The notes: a model not told the origin generated them from the letters alone. DNA of 64,000 nucleotides from Sipunculus nudus (GCA_026874595.1 CM049319.1:51472917-51536916); one strand, 5' to 3'; counted from the first letter of the stretch, positions 34,953 through 50,300 are shown. Numbers and translations are program-made.

Positions 34953-37900
34953 TGTATGAATAGCCATGCGGGTTCATTGTATATAGATGGAAATGGTATA
35001 CACAGAAAAGTCGTTTCCCACCGTCAGTGAACCGACGTTTCTGTGTATACCGTTTATATATATATAGTTACAGGTGCTCTTTTTTTTTGTGTGACACGGG
35101 CGTAACTCGTGTTGTGACACCCTCGCCGGGCCGCTTGTTACATTCTCAGTTTAATCCTTAATGGTTGAACTCTCGTTGTCATGCTAACTAGGGGCCTTCT
35201 CGCCTGGCCGAGGTCACGTGTGAACCCTGGTGTGTTTAGAGACACAGCGACGTTTTTCTAGATGATTCTAGAACGCGTGTTTACCGTAGAGACTGTGTTA
35301 GGTTCTTCGAATGTTCGAGAAATAGAAGCTTCTCGGCTTGAGGTGAAAAGTTATATAACGGGGCTGTGTTTTAAAGCCGAGGGAGAGCAGCAGAGAAGAT
35401 TCCAGCGGACGCAGAAGCGTGTGTGTCGGTTTGTGGGACCTTATCCGACGAGCGCGGCAATTATTGATTTTCTTCAGACTTTCTCCTGGATTTTGTGACG
35501 AGTCTTGTTTGGACTTCAGTTTACTTTCTGGATTGTTACAAGAGCTATATATGGGACTGTTATTCTCGGGGAGTATACATTTAAAGAACTTGTCGTTGGG
35601 AAGGTGGTGGTAACCAGGTACTGTGCACATTGTTTATTTTACTATGTGATTGTATTGATTTGTTGTTATACCGCTGTTTTACTGTATAATTGTATTGATT
35701 TAGTGTATTGTAATGTTAGTTTTGTTTAAGAATAAATTATAGTTATATGTTAACAAAAAACCACTGACTTCTTTATTCATTCCCCTAGACATTTCACGCT
35801 GCTTAGTGTTACAGAATCTGATTTTTTTTATCTCCATTGCAAAATTTGTGTTCATCACGCATACGTCATCTTTTTATATCAGGTTCCGTAACAATATATA
35901 TATAAAGATATAGATATAGATAAAGATAGATGTATAGATACAATTGTTCTTTCTAGGCTGTTTGCAATGCATAATCATTAAACCGTGAACAACCATAAAC
36001 ATCGTTCAGACACCCGGAAAAAAAATAAATTGGAACCCGGTAAATATATTTGGGAGCTAAAAAAGAATAACGTAAAATTTAAAATACAGTGGAGTATACT
36101 CAGTAAAGCCTAAGCACATTCCACATAAACTAACAGATGTAACATGTTGTAGACACGCCATCAAATTCCTCTTACGTATACATAAAGATAATCCAGATTA
36201 GTCACGTCGTGCAGGTATTAAGCAAAAACACGCTTCACTGAACAACCAGATGTCCAATGTACAACCCCTCCAGTCAGACAAATCTGAAGAGCCTTACCAC
36301 GGCACGAAACTAATTAGTAATCAATAACAGGATGCTTAAAATCGTTTGATTCCTTACAAATTATGTCACTTAGTCATCATCATCATTTTCCCTTATTCAA
36401 CATCATCATCTTCCCTTATTCATCATCATTATTTTCCCTTATTCATCGTCATCATCTTCCCTTATCCATCATCATCCTCTTCCCTTATTCATCATCATCA
36501 TTTTTCCTTATTCATCACCATCATCTTTTCTTATTTATCAAACCATAACCTTCAGGTCATTTTAAGGAACCTTCACATCATAGTGAATTATGTTATTGGT
36601 ATATACACACTGAGCTTATTAATAAACTAGCTGATCAACCCGGTATACCGGGCTTATTACCGGGGTTGGGGAGATATATTAACTGAGGTGTGGAATGTTG
36701 GCTCCTTTTTTATTCTAAAAGTTAAAAGAAAATATAGTTTTTTTCAGTGAGAAACAGTCTCAATAAAATGTGTATAAATATGTTTTACATTTATTTTGTG
36801 GCTCTGTGCTCGTGGCAAGAAATTCATACCCCGGTATGTTTACCTTGAAGAGCAGGTCAGTGATGATGTTTACATTGCGAACCGGAATGAGAATCGGGGG
36901 CATTCAGATTTTCGTTGATATTTGACTGGATTCTATCGTTAGACTTATAAAGATAAGGTTGATATGAGGAACGCATGAGAGATTTATTAAACGTATGTTG
37001 CAAGGAAACTGTTCCTGAGGAAAGAAACAGAAATATGCATACCTCGTAAGCAGCAGAAGCGGACCCAAAGGGACTCCATGCAGAGGGTCCGGATCCCATT
37101 TTCGGCCACCGCAACCTTTTTTCATCGTATCAGACAAATTTTGAGGCCTCAACTCCCGCCACCCCTCCACCCTACCTCACCCCTGTTCCTGAAATAGCGG
37201 GGCCTTGAAATAGCTTTTGTCATAAATCATCCTGGCTTGAACTATCCATTTCATAAAGCGAGAAACGTGTTTTTTTCTCTTTTACTGACCACGCACGTGG
37301 GTGAGAGCCTTGTTCATATTTGAATGGCCAGATATGCTCAAATCCCTCACTGAAAGCAAGCGTTATTCATATAAACAATAGTCCTTTGAGGTTGAGTGAC
37401 CACGATGCAATCATTCCGGTCATTGCCGAGCGGCAGGTCAATAAAAAACTGAAAAATCACTCAAAACTATATGTACATTAAAAATTATTATTCTCATATC
37501 GCGTATGTCACTGCGGGGATAATAACCTTTAAAATGATGTATGGCAAAGTATTACACAACGCGGTTTTAGAGAACATTGCGAACAAACGTGAACCGAATT
37601 CCTTTTAAAGGTATTAGATACTTTATTACTTACATGCTATTGAGACAACTTATATTGATATGCTGATATTGTAAAGTTAGGAGAGTAAACAGACATGCCA
37701 ATTAATCTTATGGATTTTTTTATGCAGTTTAAGCTGGCTAGAATATATGACTTGGAATACTAGTATATGTCGGAGGAAACTGGCAAAAAATGTACATTAA
37801 TACAGGAAGCATTGAGCATCTAAACATTGCCTTATAACATACTCTGTCATGGTCCATTCAAGTAACAAGATGTGTTGATAAAATTAAGCATGGGCACTTG

Positions 37901-39128
37901 GATGGGGAATATAAAATATATGTCATAATTTTTGCAAACACTGTTTAAGATACGTGTGTGTTTACACAGCTATTGACGACACAACTGATAATTTACTGGG
38001 AGTAAAAAGCATTTCAGTCTCCTTCCAAAATATTATGTGGAAAAAATACCATTCAACTGTTCCGAGCAGCCTGATTCAAATTTAGCGTGTTCCACTCGGT
38101 GTGTCAGGTTGCGATTTACGCTGAAGATAAACTTGCGTTGAGTCCTAGATTTTCACTGCAGTCGGTTTTCTATATTTCCTCCAGCGAATGACCCAATGCA
38201 CCGCCCTCGTTTCTGCCTCCTAAGTGTTCTGCCAGAAATATATATTCCTTGACCTCTTACCTACCTCGAGTCCAACACGATATTATATCAAAATAATCTG
38301 CTTTATGCAGTTTGGATGTGTTTTTCATACAATATTTTCAAACACAGAATGAATTATCCTCAGTTTTCCTTGTATAGTTATAAGTTGTGTTGTCAAAACC
38401 CTTTATTTATTAGTGTCAAGTTTCCTTCATTAATACTTTTTTATTTTGTTTACGCCTACATACATCCAATTTCATATATTGCAACCACTTTGCTCCATAA
38501 AAAAAATATTCAGCAGCTTTATTTAAATGACTGTGGTGTCTCTTAACTTGTATTGAACGATAAAGACACACCCTGACAATGTCAAGCAAGTTAGCTGAAC
38601 CATGATATTTAAATCAAATCAACTGGTTAATCTCAAGACTATCAAACTAATAAATAAGTAATGAATACAACGATATACCAGTAAAATTCATTTTTATTTA
38701 ATTTTCCTAAAACACACTAAGGGTGTTAAAGTCAGACTTGCAGACCGGCTTCTGTGGCTCAGGGGTGGAACACAGGGGTCATTGCTGGGAGGTCGTGAGT
38801 TCGAATCACAGCCTAAGAGGTGAGATTTTTAACGGTCGACCCCCGCCCAGGGTGCGCACTCTGCAGGCTTAATGAGGAGACTGTGCCCAACAGTCGTGTA
38901 TACATTCACAAACGAGTGCGCCTTTCGAGGGTTACTCTGTGTTATGACCGAGCAATGAGGACGACGTATCTCCAGGACCCGCAAGAGTGGTACACCGAGC
39001 CCAGTTGACGCCAGGATTATGTAAGATGTAACCCCCTGTCACGTAGTTCAGAACCCAATGGAATTCTGCAGATGCACACAGCCGCGGCGCCGGCGACGGC
39101 TTAAAATAAAATGCAATAAAAATTAAAA

Positions 39129-39166
<38 letters not shown>

Positions 39167-42100
39167 AAAGAGAGAGAGAGTGTTATCAAATTTCTTGTAT
39201 CGGCTTATCTAACACCCTGCAGGATATCCGGTACAAATGCCTCAGCTATGTTCTGTGGTCGTCAAATGAGGACAGACTTGCACTTTTGCTTTAAATTTCG
39301 GGAAATAAACATCCTGGTTTAGCACACCAGATGCTACTTAAAATAAACATGTACATCAAGCATTCAAATATGTCAATATAAATCATATTGAGCATTACAC
39401 ATCATATACTTAACCTATGGTCTAAATAATATCATGGTGTACAGAATATATCATATGAATTGAAATATGATGTAATAACATATATTGCATAATTACAATA
39501 TGACATATAATATAATAACACGATAATGCACAAAATATATATAATATGTAATACACAAAATATATATAATATGAATTAATATCTAACATCAGAATTGGTA
39601 TTGGCATCCTGGTATCTGTGTCAAATATCTTCTGCAAAATGGGAGAAAAACTTTTATTTAACTTCAGATTCCGTGAAAAAAAAATCCTGGTCTGGGAAAG
39701 AAAACAGGGGACAATTCACAGCAGGCATGTTTAATAAGGATGTTTACAATTTATTGAATTATTATTTTTGTTCAGTCTCTATTCTTTCCTCAATAAATTG
39801 TTTGTCATTCGTTCAACCACAGGGGCGTCAATACAGGGGGATTGGGGTATATACCCCCTGTCTTTTGGCAAGGGGGGATGGTCAATCTAATCATTCTCTC
39901 CCCCCCCCACCTGATTCTGAGATAATAATATTTATAAAGGAAATGAAATATATGAATAATTATAATAGTAGACTTTGGTTCCATTTCTGAGTTTACAATG
40001 AAATATTATACATCTAAAATTGTTTAGAATTAACATATACCTTTCTTTTAAGACCTTATACTTAATTGTATATATTTGAAATATGTTGCGCAGACAATTA
40101 AAAGGTTTATATACATATACGTGTGTGTGTGTGTGGTGTGCTTATGAGGGTGTGTTTGTGTGTGTGTCTGCTTTGTCCTACCTTTGATTACCCTCCACGC
40201 CTGTCACCCATCCCCCCCCCCCGCCCTTGCAAGTCATATACCCCTCACGGGGAGTCATCCCCCGACCCTTAAAGAGACATTGACGCCACTTTTAATAAAC
40301 GACCATTGGCTGTTGACAAATGAGTAATTAATGACCGTAAATGATTGGTAACAGCGTACATATACAGCCGTAAATGGTTGGCAACTGGTGCATATGCACC
40401 CATCGGTGTTTGGCAGATTAGTCATGCCCAACCATCGGTGTTTGGCAACTGGGTCATATACAACTATAGATGTTTGGCAACTGGGTCATAAACAACTATA
40501 GATGTTTGGAAACTGGGTCATATACACCCATAGATGGCTGGCAGCTGGGTCATATACACCCATAGATGGTTGGTAACTGGGTCATATACACCCATAGATG
40601 GTTGGTAACTGGGTCATATACACCCATAGATGGTTGGCAACAGGGTTCATAAACAACCATAGATGGTTGTCAACTTGGTCATTTACAACCATATATGGTT
40701 GGCAACTGACTCAAATACAGCCATTGGTGGTTGGAAAATTAGGTCACATACACCCATAGATGGTTGGCAACTGGGTCATTTACAACCATAAGTGGTTGGC
40801 TACTGGGTCATTTACAACCATAGCTGGTTGACAACAGGGTCATATCCAACCATAGATGGTTGGCAGCTGGGTCATATATAACCAGAGATGGATGGCAACT
40901 GGGTCATATACAACCATTGATGGTTGACAACTTGGTCATATACAACCAGAGTTAGTTGGCAACTGGGTCATAATATTTTGTAGATGTTTGACAACTGAAT
41001 TTCAACTAATAAAATCTTAGCTTTCGCCAAAGGTAGGACTAGTTCCATTTTTTTTTCTGCTGGTTTCCACCTAATTGTGATACATAAGTCAAACGGTGTA
41101 AGAGCAGATAAGAATCATCGAGGAAGCTGTAGTTTGTGATTAATAATCGATAAGACCTAACGAGATGGAAAAATGATATAAAAACACACACACACAGAAA
41201 TGGTTCCCTTCAAATATTAAATTACAATTTGTATAGTCGTAATTTTTCAGTATAATAACACGAAAGAAGTTGTTGATACAAACTTAAAAAAAACACTTCA
41301 CATTTATGATTGTAGGCATTTTCGAACTTTTCCGAACAAAGTACCTGCATATCTAATCTGATAATTCTAGTTTCCTCAGAATAGTCTATATTTCTGTACT
41401 CTTATGTTTTCAAGGCTCCTGGTCGGGGCACCGAAAGCTACGCCTTCATACTCCTACCGTAAGGACCCTAGAGATGTCGAGTCCGGAGGACTATTTGCGT
41501 GTGACGTCAACAATGTGACGTCATATCGTCAGCAGATCCTGTGTACAGAAGTGATTGCCGATAACCTGAGTAAGTTTTTTTTTTCATATCTACTAGCTTA
41601 CAGGGTTAGCAAGTTTCTGCCATTAGGTCAGAAATACCATGGAAACTGCGCTAAAATCAATATAAAATAGCAAATCAATTTTAATATGATACAGTTAATA
41701 CATCAGTAACCTAGCAGAAAAATAAAAATGAACAAGATGTAAACTTGTGAAAGAATATATTAATAATTACTTGAGGGTCAAAGTATTCCCTGAAAAAAGG
41801 TCGAAGAAACTTACATTGACTATAAGAAAGGGGGGGGGGGGGGGCATGACTGTTAACTCAGTCACAAAAAAGCTAAACTTAAGCAAGGTTCCTGCACCAA
41901 AAGTCAGAGGCTCTGTTAGCATCATCATAGTCAGCACTATGTCATGCATGAAAGAGCACATGATATTTACTCTCATCAATAGTAATCATTTGACTAAGGT
42001 TTGTCCACCCTATCCCCTTAGATACAGGAAATACAGCTGTAATGTAACAGCAATGTAAATTATGGTCACTTCCGATTTTTTAGGAATGATAAAAAGGAAA

Positions 42101-44339
42101 GGTGGGTTCAGGGGCGGATCCAGGATTTAGGAAAGGGGGGGGGGGCCAAACCAAGGAGGACTAATGAAAAACCAAAAAAAAAATCCCCAGGTCCGGAAAA
42201 GGGGGGGGGGGTCCAGGCTGCAAAGGTTTGTCTGAAACCCTAGAAAATGCTTGCAGCGGATGAAAAGGGGGGAGGGTTCGGACCCCCTGGACCCCCTTCT
42301 GAGGTTTCTAAATCAGCCGATTTTGTTCGGTTCCGTCAACACTTCTGTTTATTAAGGACGTTTATTAAGGATTTTTGCAACCAATTTTTCCTGCCGATTT
42401 TTTTTTAAATTTCGACCGGCAGCTCCCTCACATTTCCCGGCCTACCGAATTTTCAGCATGGCAAAAAAAAAAAGAAGGAAAAAATCGGTTGGTGGGAGGC
42501 CAAGTTAAGAAAGGTTATTCCCCCTTAAGCATTAAGAGGCCGTCACATATCCAAAACGGAGCCCGTCCGACTTCTCTGCGAACTTAAAATGGGCATTATC
42601 GGCAGGTATACGGCAGGTATTTGCTCGAATACTGCGGGCTACGCCGCGATGTGAAGGGTCTGCCGACGTACGCAGGGCACCGAAACCTATTCTTAATTCA
42701 GCGATTTTCCAATGGCGAATTATGAGTTTACAGAGCTCGTAAACAGGTCGCCCGTAGATCGCTCGGGTATCGGCCAACATTTGATTGATATTCGGGGAAC
42801 AATCGGCCGATTTTAGACCATATGTTTGCTTTTAAATTCGGACGAAGGTCGGCAGAGCTGCGCCGGCTCCCTACGATACTAGAACTACCCCCTCCCGTAT
42901 CCCGCCCGTGTTGGTTTCGGGCCGCCGTCGGGCGGCTTCGATGGGCCTCGGACGGGCTCCTCCTATCAGCTCAGGAAATTGACCGCTGGGGTTCGTGCTG
43001 CGTGCTGCTCGTAAAGCGGACTCAGGCTCTTGTGCCATCTTCTTCTTGGGAAAGGGTTTTCTTGCCCGCTTGGTTTTCTTTCGCGGCATCTTAACTGGCC
43101 ACTGGTGGTGAGTAGCTATACAGGACTCTTCACACTCTCCGACATTAGAAATATTTGTAAATTTTTTATACAAGTCCGATTCCCGATACGCTCGACTCCC
43201 TGGCAGTCTTGAAACTCGACTTTCTGATGATCCATAAATTCGGCCGGAGGCCGTTGGAAATGTGACGCCGGCATTAATAACTGTGTTCATGTTTTGTTTC
43301 GGCGCGGACATCGGCGTTAGCTTTACTTTACTTTCCACAGATATGGAAACCTCATCTGGAACCGTCTGCCCTCATCTTGTACTGTTGGTGGTGGATCGAA
43401 ATGGCGGCGTCACATACCGGTCGTTGCTTGTAGATAGGATCTCTGGATTTATTTATAAAGAGAAATGAGGCCTGATAGGACACTTGGCATCATTCTTGAC
43501 AGCAAGTCCAAAAACGTGCAAATCCAAGGCTAGCCATGTAGGAGTCACGTGATCAAGTCCAGAGCGACCATCGTCCATTATAATCTACATATTTCATTAA
43601 CATTGAAAAATATATCCCCTTCTGTGGTCTTAAGGAAACTCACAGGACTCAAAGCCGGGAGATCGGGAACAAGAAATTTCATCCGAGGATATTTTTCACG
43701 GTCTGATCCCACCCCGGGTGCGTGCTAAATGTGAACGTCGTGCCCTACAGCCGTGTATCACTCTCAAACGCGTGCGATTTTCGTGGGTACCTGATTGTTA
43801 TGACCCAGCAATAGAAATGATTATTTTCAAATACCAGAAGGTTTTGGTTGTCACCGGGCATGGTCAATCATGTGCTACCTTCCAGTCACGTGGTATAAAT
43901 AAAAGTAAATATTATTGCCACTGATATAATACTGCCTTGATAAAATGAGTGTATGTGTTAACGCCTGCATTATATTGATCAGAACACACTGGTTGTGCAT
44001 GTCCGTCCCTGATAATATTATAATTTAGACAATGCACACTTGTATCATATTATCATTTACTTTGAGGGTATTGTTATGACTATTTTCCAACAGAAGAGAA
44101 TTTGGCCGACTCACGCAGGAACAGATCTCATCAGTTCCTAGGAGTTTCGCTCACCACGCCACCTAGCGGTGAGGGGATCATTGTGGTAAGTACCCTGTAT
44201 AGAGTCATTGGAATTATTTGATTATACTGTTATTTACCCAATTTATATAGGTCAATATAGTTTATAATATCTCATGGGTATGTAAAACTATATCCTTACT
44301 GACTGCTTAGTACGTCCGTCAGTCTGTTCGTCTGTCTAG

Positions 44340-44385
<46 letters not shown>

Positions 44386-47300
44386 AATCGTTCTTCCGAC
44401 TCTTGAAACAAAGAGAGCGACCGATCGGGCGATTTTTAATTTTTCCGGTCGAGACAGAGCATAAAACATTACCAGCTCTCCTGGAAAATACAAATACTTG
44501 CTCCATTTCTTGAAACAGTGTAAATGACCAGCACAAAATTTAGCTCATTTTCCATTACTTTAAGAGTTCTGTCAGGCAATGTTTGGGGATTCAAGAGTGA
44601 CCACCTTAGAGCTTAAGGACTTACGTCCTGGGCAACTCTCACTTCTATAAATAAAACATCCTGCACCTACAAACTGGATTTCTTAAGCACGTAATCGTTG
44701 TTGCACAAATTACATCATTTTTCAGATTTGTGGACATCGTGAGAAGTTTGACCCCTCATCTAATAAATCGGGTCTGAACATGATGGGTGGATGTCGTCAA
44801 ATCTTAAACCTAACAACGCCAGGAAAACTGCTAATGAACGACTGGAAAAAGAATAACGCTGAGCTTGGAGTGTCCGTCCAGTACATTAAAGTGAGCAGAT
44901 ATCAATCATTAACAGATCGGATTTTTTTTTAAATGAATAAAAGATAACAAAAATAATTTATTGCTTGAAGATTTCTGCAAGCACGTTGGTCAGTTGCATA
45001 TGTCTGTGTGTTTGTGAGTTTGTCCCCACTCTACTGACCACAATTTTGCAGCAATTGCTTTCAAATTTACACAGTTGATTGACAATCAAAAGTCCTAGAA
45101 GCCGATTGATTCGGTCAATATAAGTCAAAGGTCAAGGTCATCGAAAACATCAAAATATTATTTTCGTAATAATTTCGTCAAGAAGATAGTTAACTTTATA
45201 TACATAGCTCATTTTGTTCCTCTATACACTCCATGAGATGGTTTAGATAATTGCCATCTCAGATATATCAGTGTGTCAGTATGTCCATCTGTTTGCCAGT
45301 TGTCCTGAAATTCGCCTCCCAGCTTGTTCTTTCGTCTGAGGTATGGTATTTCACAGGCAAGACTTTTTTTAGCAATCCATCTGAATGTTATACTGTTGAT
45401 AGAACACTTAAAGTTCTAGAAGTCTGATGTCTTTTATGGTAAACAGGTCAAAGGTCAAGGTCATCCAAAAAAAAAAACACACAAAATTGTTTTTTCTTCA
45501 TATCTTCGTCAAAATGTAGCGTAACTCATTTTGTTTGATATTCCATTTGGCATTCTTTAGGATGTGTAGCTGCATCAATATGCTGTTACCGTGGTTAAAC
45601 ATTTTTTGGGGAAATTCATAATATTATAAAATATGGGATCTCATTATTTTCAAACTTTGACACTTTAAAAATTAGAGAGGTCTAGTGTTTTTGCTTCAGG
45701 TAGCATTGGTTCCGTGTAACTCGACTTTTTACCAAATATGGCGAAATCTCGTTCCATTTTCTCGTCAAACAAAATATTACGAGATTTTTATTTTTTTTCG
45801 CTCTATAAACCATAATTCTCGAGCAATCCCTAAAAAAATTATACAGTGGATGGACAAATAAAACTTCAAAAAGCTTTTCGTTTATTTGAGATAGGTTAAG
45901 CTCATCGAAAAACCTTAAAATATTATTTTACTCTGAACTTCGTCATATATTGTCCTATCTACACAAACTATGTGTATAGCTCATTTTATCAAGTCTGGTC
46001 ACCTGACATCCAGGTTGTGTTAGTCTGTCAGTATGTCTGTCTGTTCGTCTGTTGTTGTCAAATTCTCCTGCCTGCTTATGTTTTGGTCTGACATGGCACT
46101 CTGGAGTCCACATTGTTTTAGCCAAGCTTCTGAAAGGCATACAGTTAAAATAAAACCAGAAAATATGTTCTGTCTGTCTGTCCGTTCGTCCACGATTTTT
46201 CAATATCAGCATTAGTACATAAAAGTGTTATAGTTTTTGTTGCCCCAGATCATTTCTCGTTCAAATAAATGTTTTCATTTGTTCTCCTGTCCTCCGGTCT
46301 CTCTGTCTGTATGTTATATTTTAACTTCTGGCAGGCGCTCGACCTATGGTCGTCTAGTTTATGGTCGATATTTTTGTAGGAAGTTCCCCCGAGTGCAAAT
46401 CCATTGATTATTTGTGGTTTCCTTCTCTCTGTTGGACGTGGTTGCGCTAGATCTGCAATATGGCTAATTTTTAAGAATTGACCTTTCGGCAGATTTTCAT
46501 CTGATAATTAACCCTTCCCCACAGGGAAGGAAGGCCTATATGTGTTTATTTCTGTATCAATATTTGATCAAATATTTAATGGGTGCGCCTTTCTTCTTCA
46601 TACCTGACCGCAAGAATAACGATTACAATTAAAAAAAAAAATCTCTTTTATATTATTATCTGTCCTTGTTTGCGCCAGACCTCTAATACTGCCGATCAAA
46701 TAAATTAACTCTTTGGAACAATAATAGTCAAAGATGACAGATTTCAACCTGATTTTTAATTTTTACCTTGAATTTTTTTCAAAGGTTGCACACTACATAG
46801 CCGTCACGCCCTTATCGCACGGTTCTCTGTCCGTTTCCTCTATGGCAATTTTTTATCCAACATCTCTGTTTGTTTCAGGATGACTCGGGTGTGGTTATCG
46901 GTGTACCAGGACTTAGGGGAGGTTAGTTTGCACTGCTATAAATGTACCTTTAAGGATATAAAGCATAATCTATAAGTCCATCTTATTAATGATAGGTCTT
47001 AGTCTATATAATGATTAACGTAATTTTTTTTCCTCAGTATACGCGGGTAAAAATATGGGATATATTGCTCATCCCCGAATCACTTGCAAGAGATCGTTTA
47101 ATGGTGTTTTCTTTACCTTAAGATCCGCTTAAAAAATATCAAAAGTTTCATAAAATTGGACACCGGGGAAGTTATCACTTATTTTTCATTATATGGTTGT
47201 AATTTGTTATCTACAGTTTGGGTTTTGGGGTATGGAAATGCATTGGAACTAGTGAATTTTTCTTACATCGTCATATGACTGGCAAATAATAGACGGCGTC

Positions 47301-50300
47301 CAAGATGGCTGCTAGACCCCTTAAAATTGTCATAAATTATCTATTTTATATATTTTATCATTTTCTTCATCATAGAGTTGCAATGTTGTTTTCTTCTGCT
47401 ATTTTTGTGGTCCGAAAAGCCATTGGAATCATAGAAACATATTTGCGTTAACGACAAATCGAAGATGCCGTATGAGATGGCCACCAAAGACCCTTGAATG
47501 ATCATAAATCAATTATTTTTCATCATAGAACAGTATTTTTGGTATTTACCATGTTATTTTCTTGTTTGTGAATCCACGTGTAGTCATGTGACTGGCAGAC
47601 CAAAGATGGCGTCATCAATGGCTGCCGTTTACATGTCATTTGCAATAAATGTTTATAATTCACTCATTTTTTATTGCCGTTGTTTCGATGTCTCAACCTA
47701 TTTTGAGAGTTAAACCGTTGCCTAGTAGTGAATAAATAAGTGAAAAAAAGCATTAATATGCTGGTAGCAAGACATCCAGAGTAGCATACAATATGGCCGC
47801 TGAACATTTTAGACGAATATGGTTAGAAACTCCAGATATAAGGACCAGTAGTTGTTGAGTATGTAGTTATTATTTAATTAAAATCAAGCGGAAAATTACC
47901 ATTCTTGATATTTCTCCCAGTGACTTGTTTAGAATGCCGCATGTGTCCAGTTTACAAGGTCCTAAAACGCCGTAACTTGGTATACTCTGAATCTACTACA
48001 CCTACGTCGATCTTTTAAGCAGCCGCTATGGACATTCCTCAAAAGACTATGAGCAGCTACACTGTGCCGGTCAGTTATACAACCAACTGGTTATCTCCTA
48101 CTTTCCAGCCAAACTTTCTTTATATCTATGTCACCTTTGTTACAAATCTATACCATAAAATAATAGTTCAAATACTATGAAATTTATTGAAGGATGGCAA
48201 AGCTAAAAGTATTAGTACATTGGCATAGTCCTTCGGGAATACAAGACCACTGTCTCTGAAGTACTTTACAGAGTAGCAACAACGTGGCCTTCCTCAGACG
48301 TTGACTGTCATTACACTAACGCGATTGCTCAACTGGACAAACAGAAGATAGCAGACCAGCCGGTTGGTATGATGAAACTCACTCAGGAGACGCTACACTC
48401 ACGTAGCGCGCCGGCTCATCCTCAAGATTACTGGGATTCACGCCTTATATGAGACTCCTGACGTCACAATTCCCGCTAGACTTCGCCAATTTGCACTTCC
48501 ATCCACGTTGTCCGTTGTCAACACACATCAGACTTAACGAAGGCACGCCCCAAGGGATGATTTCGTGGGCCAACTACCCTAAACAAAGACAAGACGTCGC
48601 CTACCAGACACAGTCACTGTGGAGACCGTCATACAAGATCGGTTCTCACGAGTCTATGCTACATAGAAATGAACATCAAAGGATGCAGATGGCGATCCAC
48701 TGATTGCTAAACTGCTTTGGAATTTCCACCAAATGAAACACGTGTTCATCCAAACGGGGTTTCTCACGTTAATGGCTATAATGATTCTACGTAAAATTGA
48801 TAAAAAGTGAAAACCAATTATCTGGTTATACTCCCTATACCTAAATATACAAAGAAACAGTCCTCTAGTGACAACTGTAGTATCCCGGGGTGTCATATTG
48901 ATATCCTTATAATGCGCAGGTTTGCTCTTTTTCCCAAAAAGGCCGGCTCGACGACTTAAAGGGCCAATGTTTTTCATTGGCCTCAATAACCATGCGACTC
49001 AGCACAAGTGCAACAACAGCCAGACTCTTTGATTAAAATTAATCTATTTTTCAATTACAAGGTACAAAACTTACTTATGATTTGACAATCACGAAACAAT
49101 GCAACTGTCCATGGCCGGATCAAACGTTTTAGATTATGCAGCAAGCAGAATATTCATACGGGTTCATGTATCCGAAAGCCGGGACATCACCGGAGTGGCT
49201 CCATCGTTTATCCCCAGCCCGCGCCATATTCCAACATCAGTTCACCTCCCATATGTGGCCATCCCAAATTGTCCCAGCTCGGCCACATCGATATATCCAG
49301 GATAACTAAAAAACTGATCTTACCACACAGCAGGTGTTCATCCATCTTTAGTTCCATTCTACTTGCATATGTTCAAATCTGGCCCCCAAGCATGGAAAAC
49401 GTCCAAGTCATACCAATCAACGCTCTCTCTCCCGGTCATTACGTATCCTCGCGGGTCCGTAGTACAACAAACATTGTACCCTAAAAGTCCCATCATGAAA
49501 GCGCAACGTACCCTAGGAGTCGGTTTGCCCCAAAACAATCAGTTCTGCAGCTGCTGGTCCACAAAACCCCTCAATGACCAGGTGACGAAACACCGGTACT
49601 GACCAACCTCTTTTGCCGCGCAACAGCTATAGGTGCCTGAAGTGCAAATCTCGTGAGTATCCTTGTAAGGAGATCTTTAACACCGAGTGAAAGCCATGCT
49701 CTTTTGAGACAGGGGCATTCTGCTGGTCGACCTAAAATTCCAGAGTCTGCCGACAGTAAATTTAATGAGGCGAACTTTGTCCACCTCCAAAAGGAACCAT
49801 TGTTAAGGAGCTGAAGAGTCCGGTATAAGCAGCATGGTGAAAGATGAAGCACGCATGGTTAGAGAAGAAGGCTGACAACGTACAGCACTATACTGAAACT
49901 AAGACCTCTAAAATGTTCTTCAACTATATCAAGACAACCCTATAAGGAGCCTGCAAACGAAATTTCGCCCTCCCTTTACAAACGGCATGCACTATTAAAA
50001 GAGACGAGTGTCTCAAGGAAAGGTGGAGGAAAATTTTCAGCACACTCATAAATAGATCTTAAGTCTGGGCAGACACTGAATCACATACATCAATGACCTA
50101 CCATCGATAGACTTGTCCCCTGATCCATACCATATGAGGTTTTGAACGCTACCGAGAGAATAACATAGGGCCTGCAGCCAAGGTAAGTTTCCGTAACTTT
50201 CAATTCAGTATCTGGGAGGAAGAGGGAATACAACAAAAATTCAAGGATATCACGGATTTCTCTGCACTAATAACAAGGTTTGCAAACCAGAAAGCGACCC

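Noticed and set aside
35262-35729. Several overlapping open frames on both strands
   Set aside because: All fall in the LTR-like block, with no protein signature.
40310-40985. Regularly spaced repeat considered as a CRISPR-like array
   Set aside because: Units of about 33 bp follow each other without unique spacers; it is a minisatellite in an animal intron.
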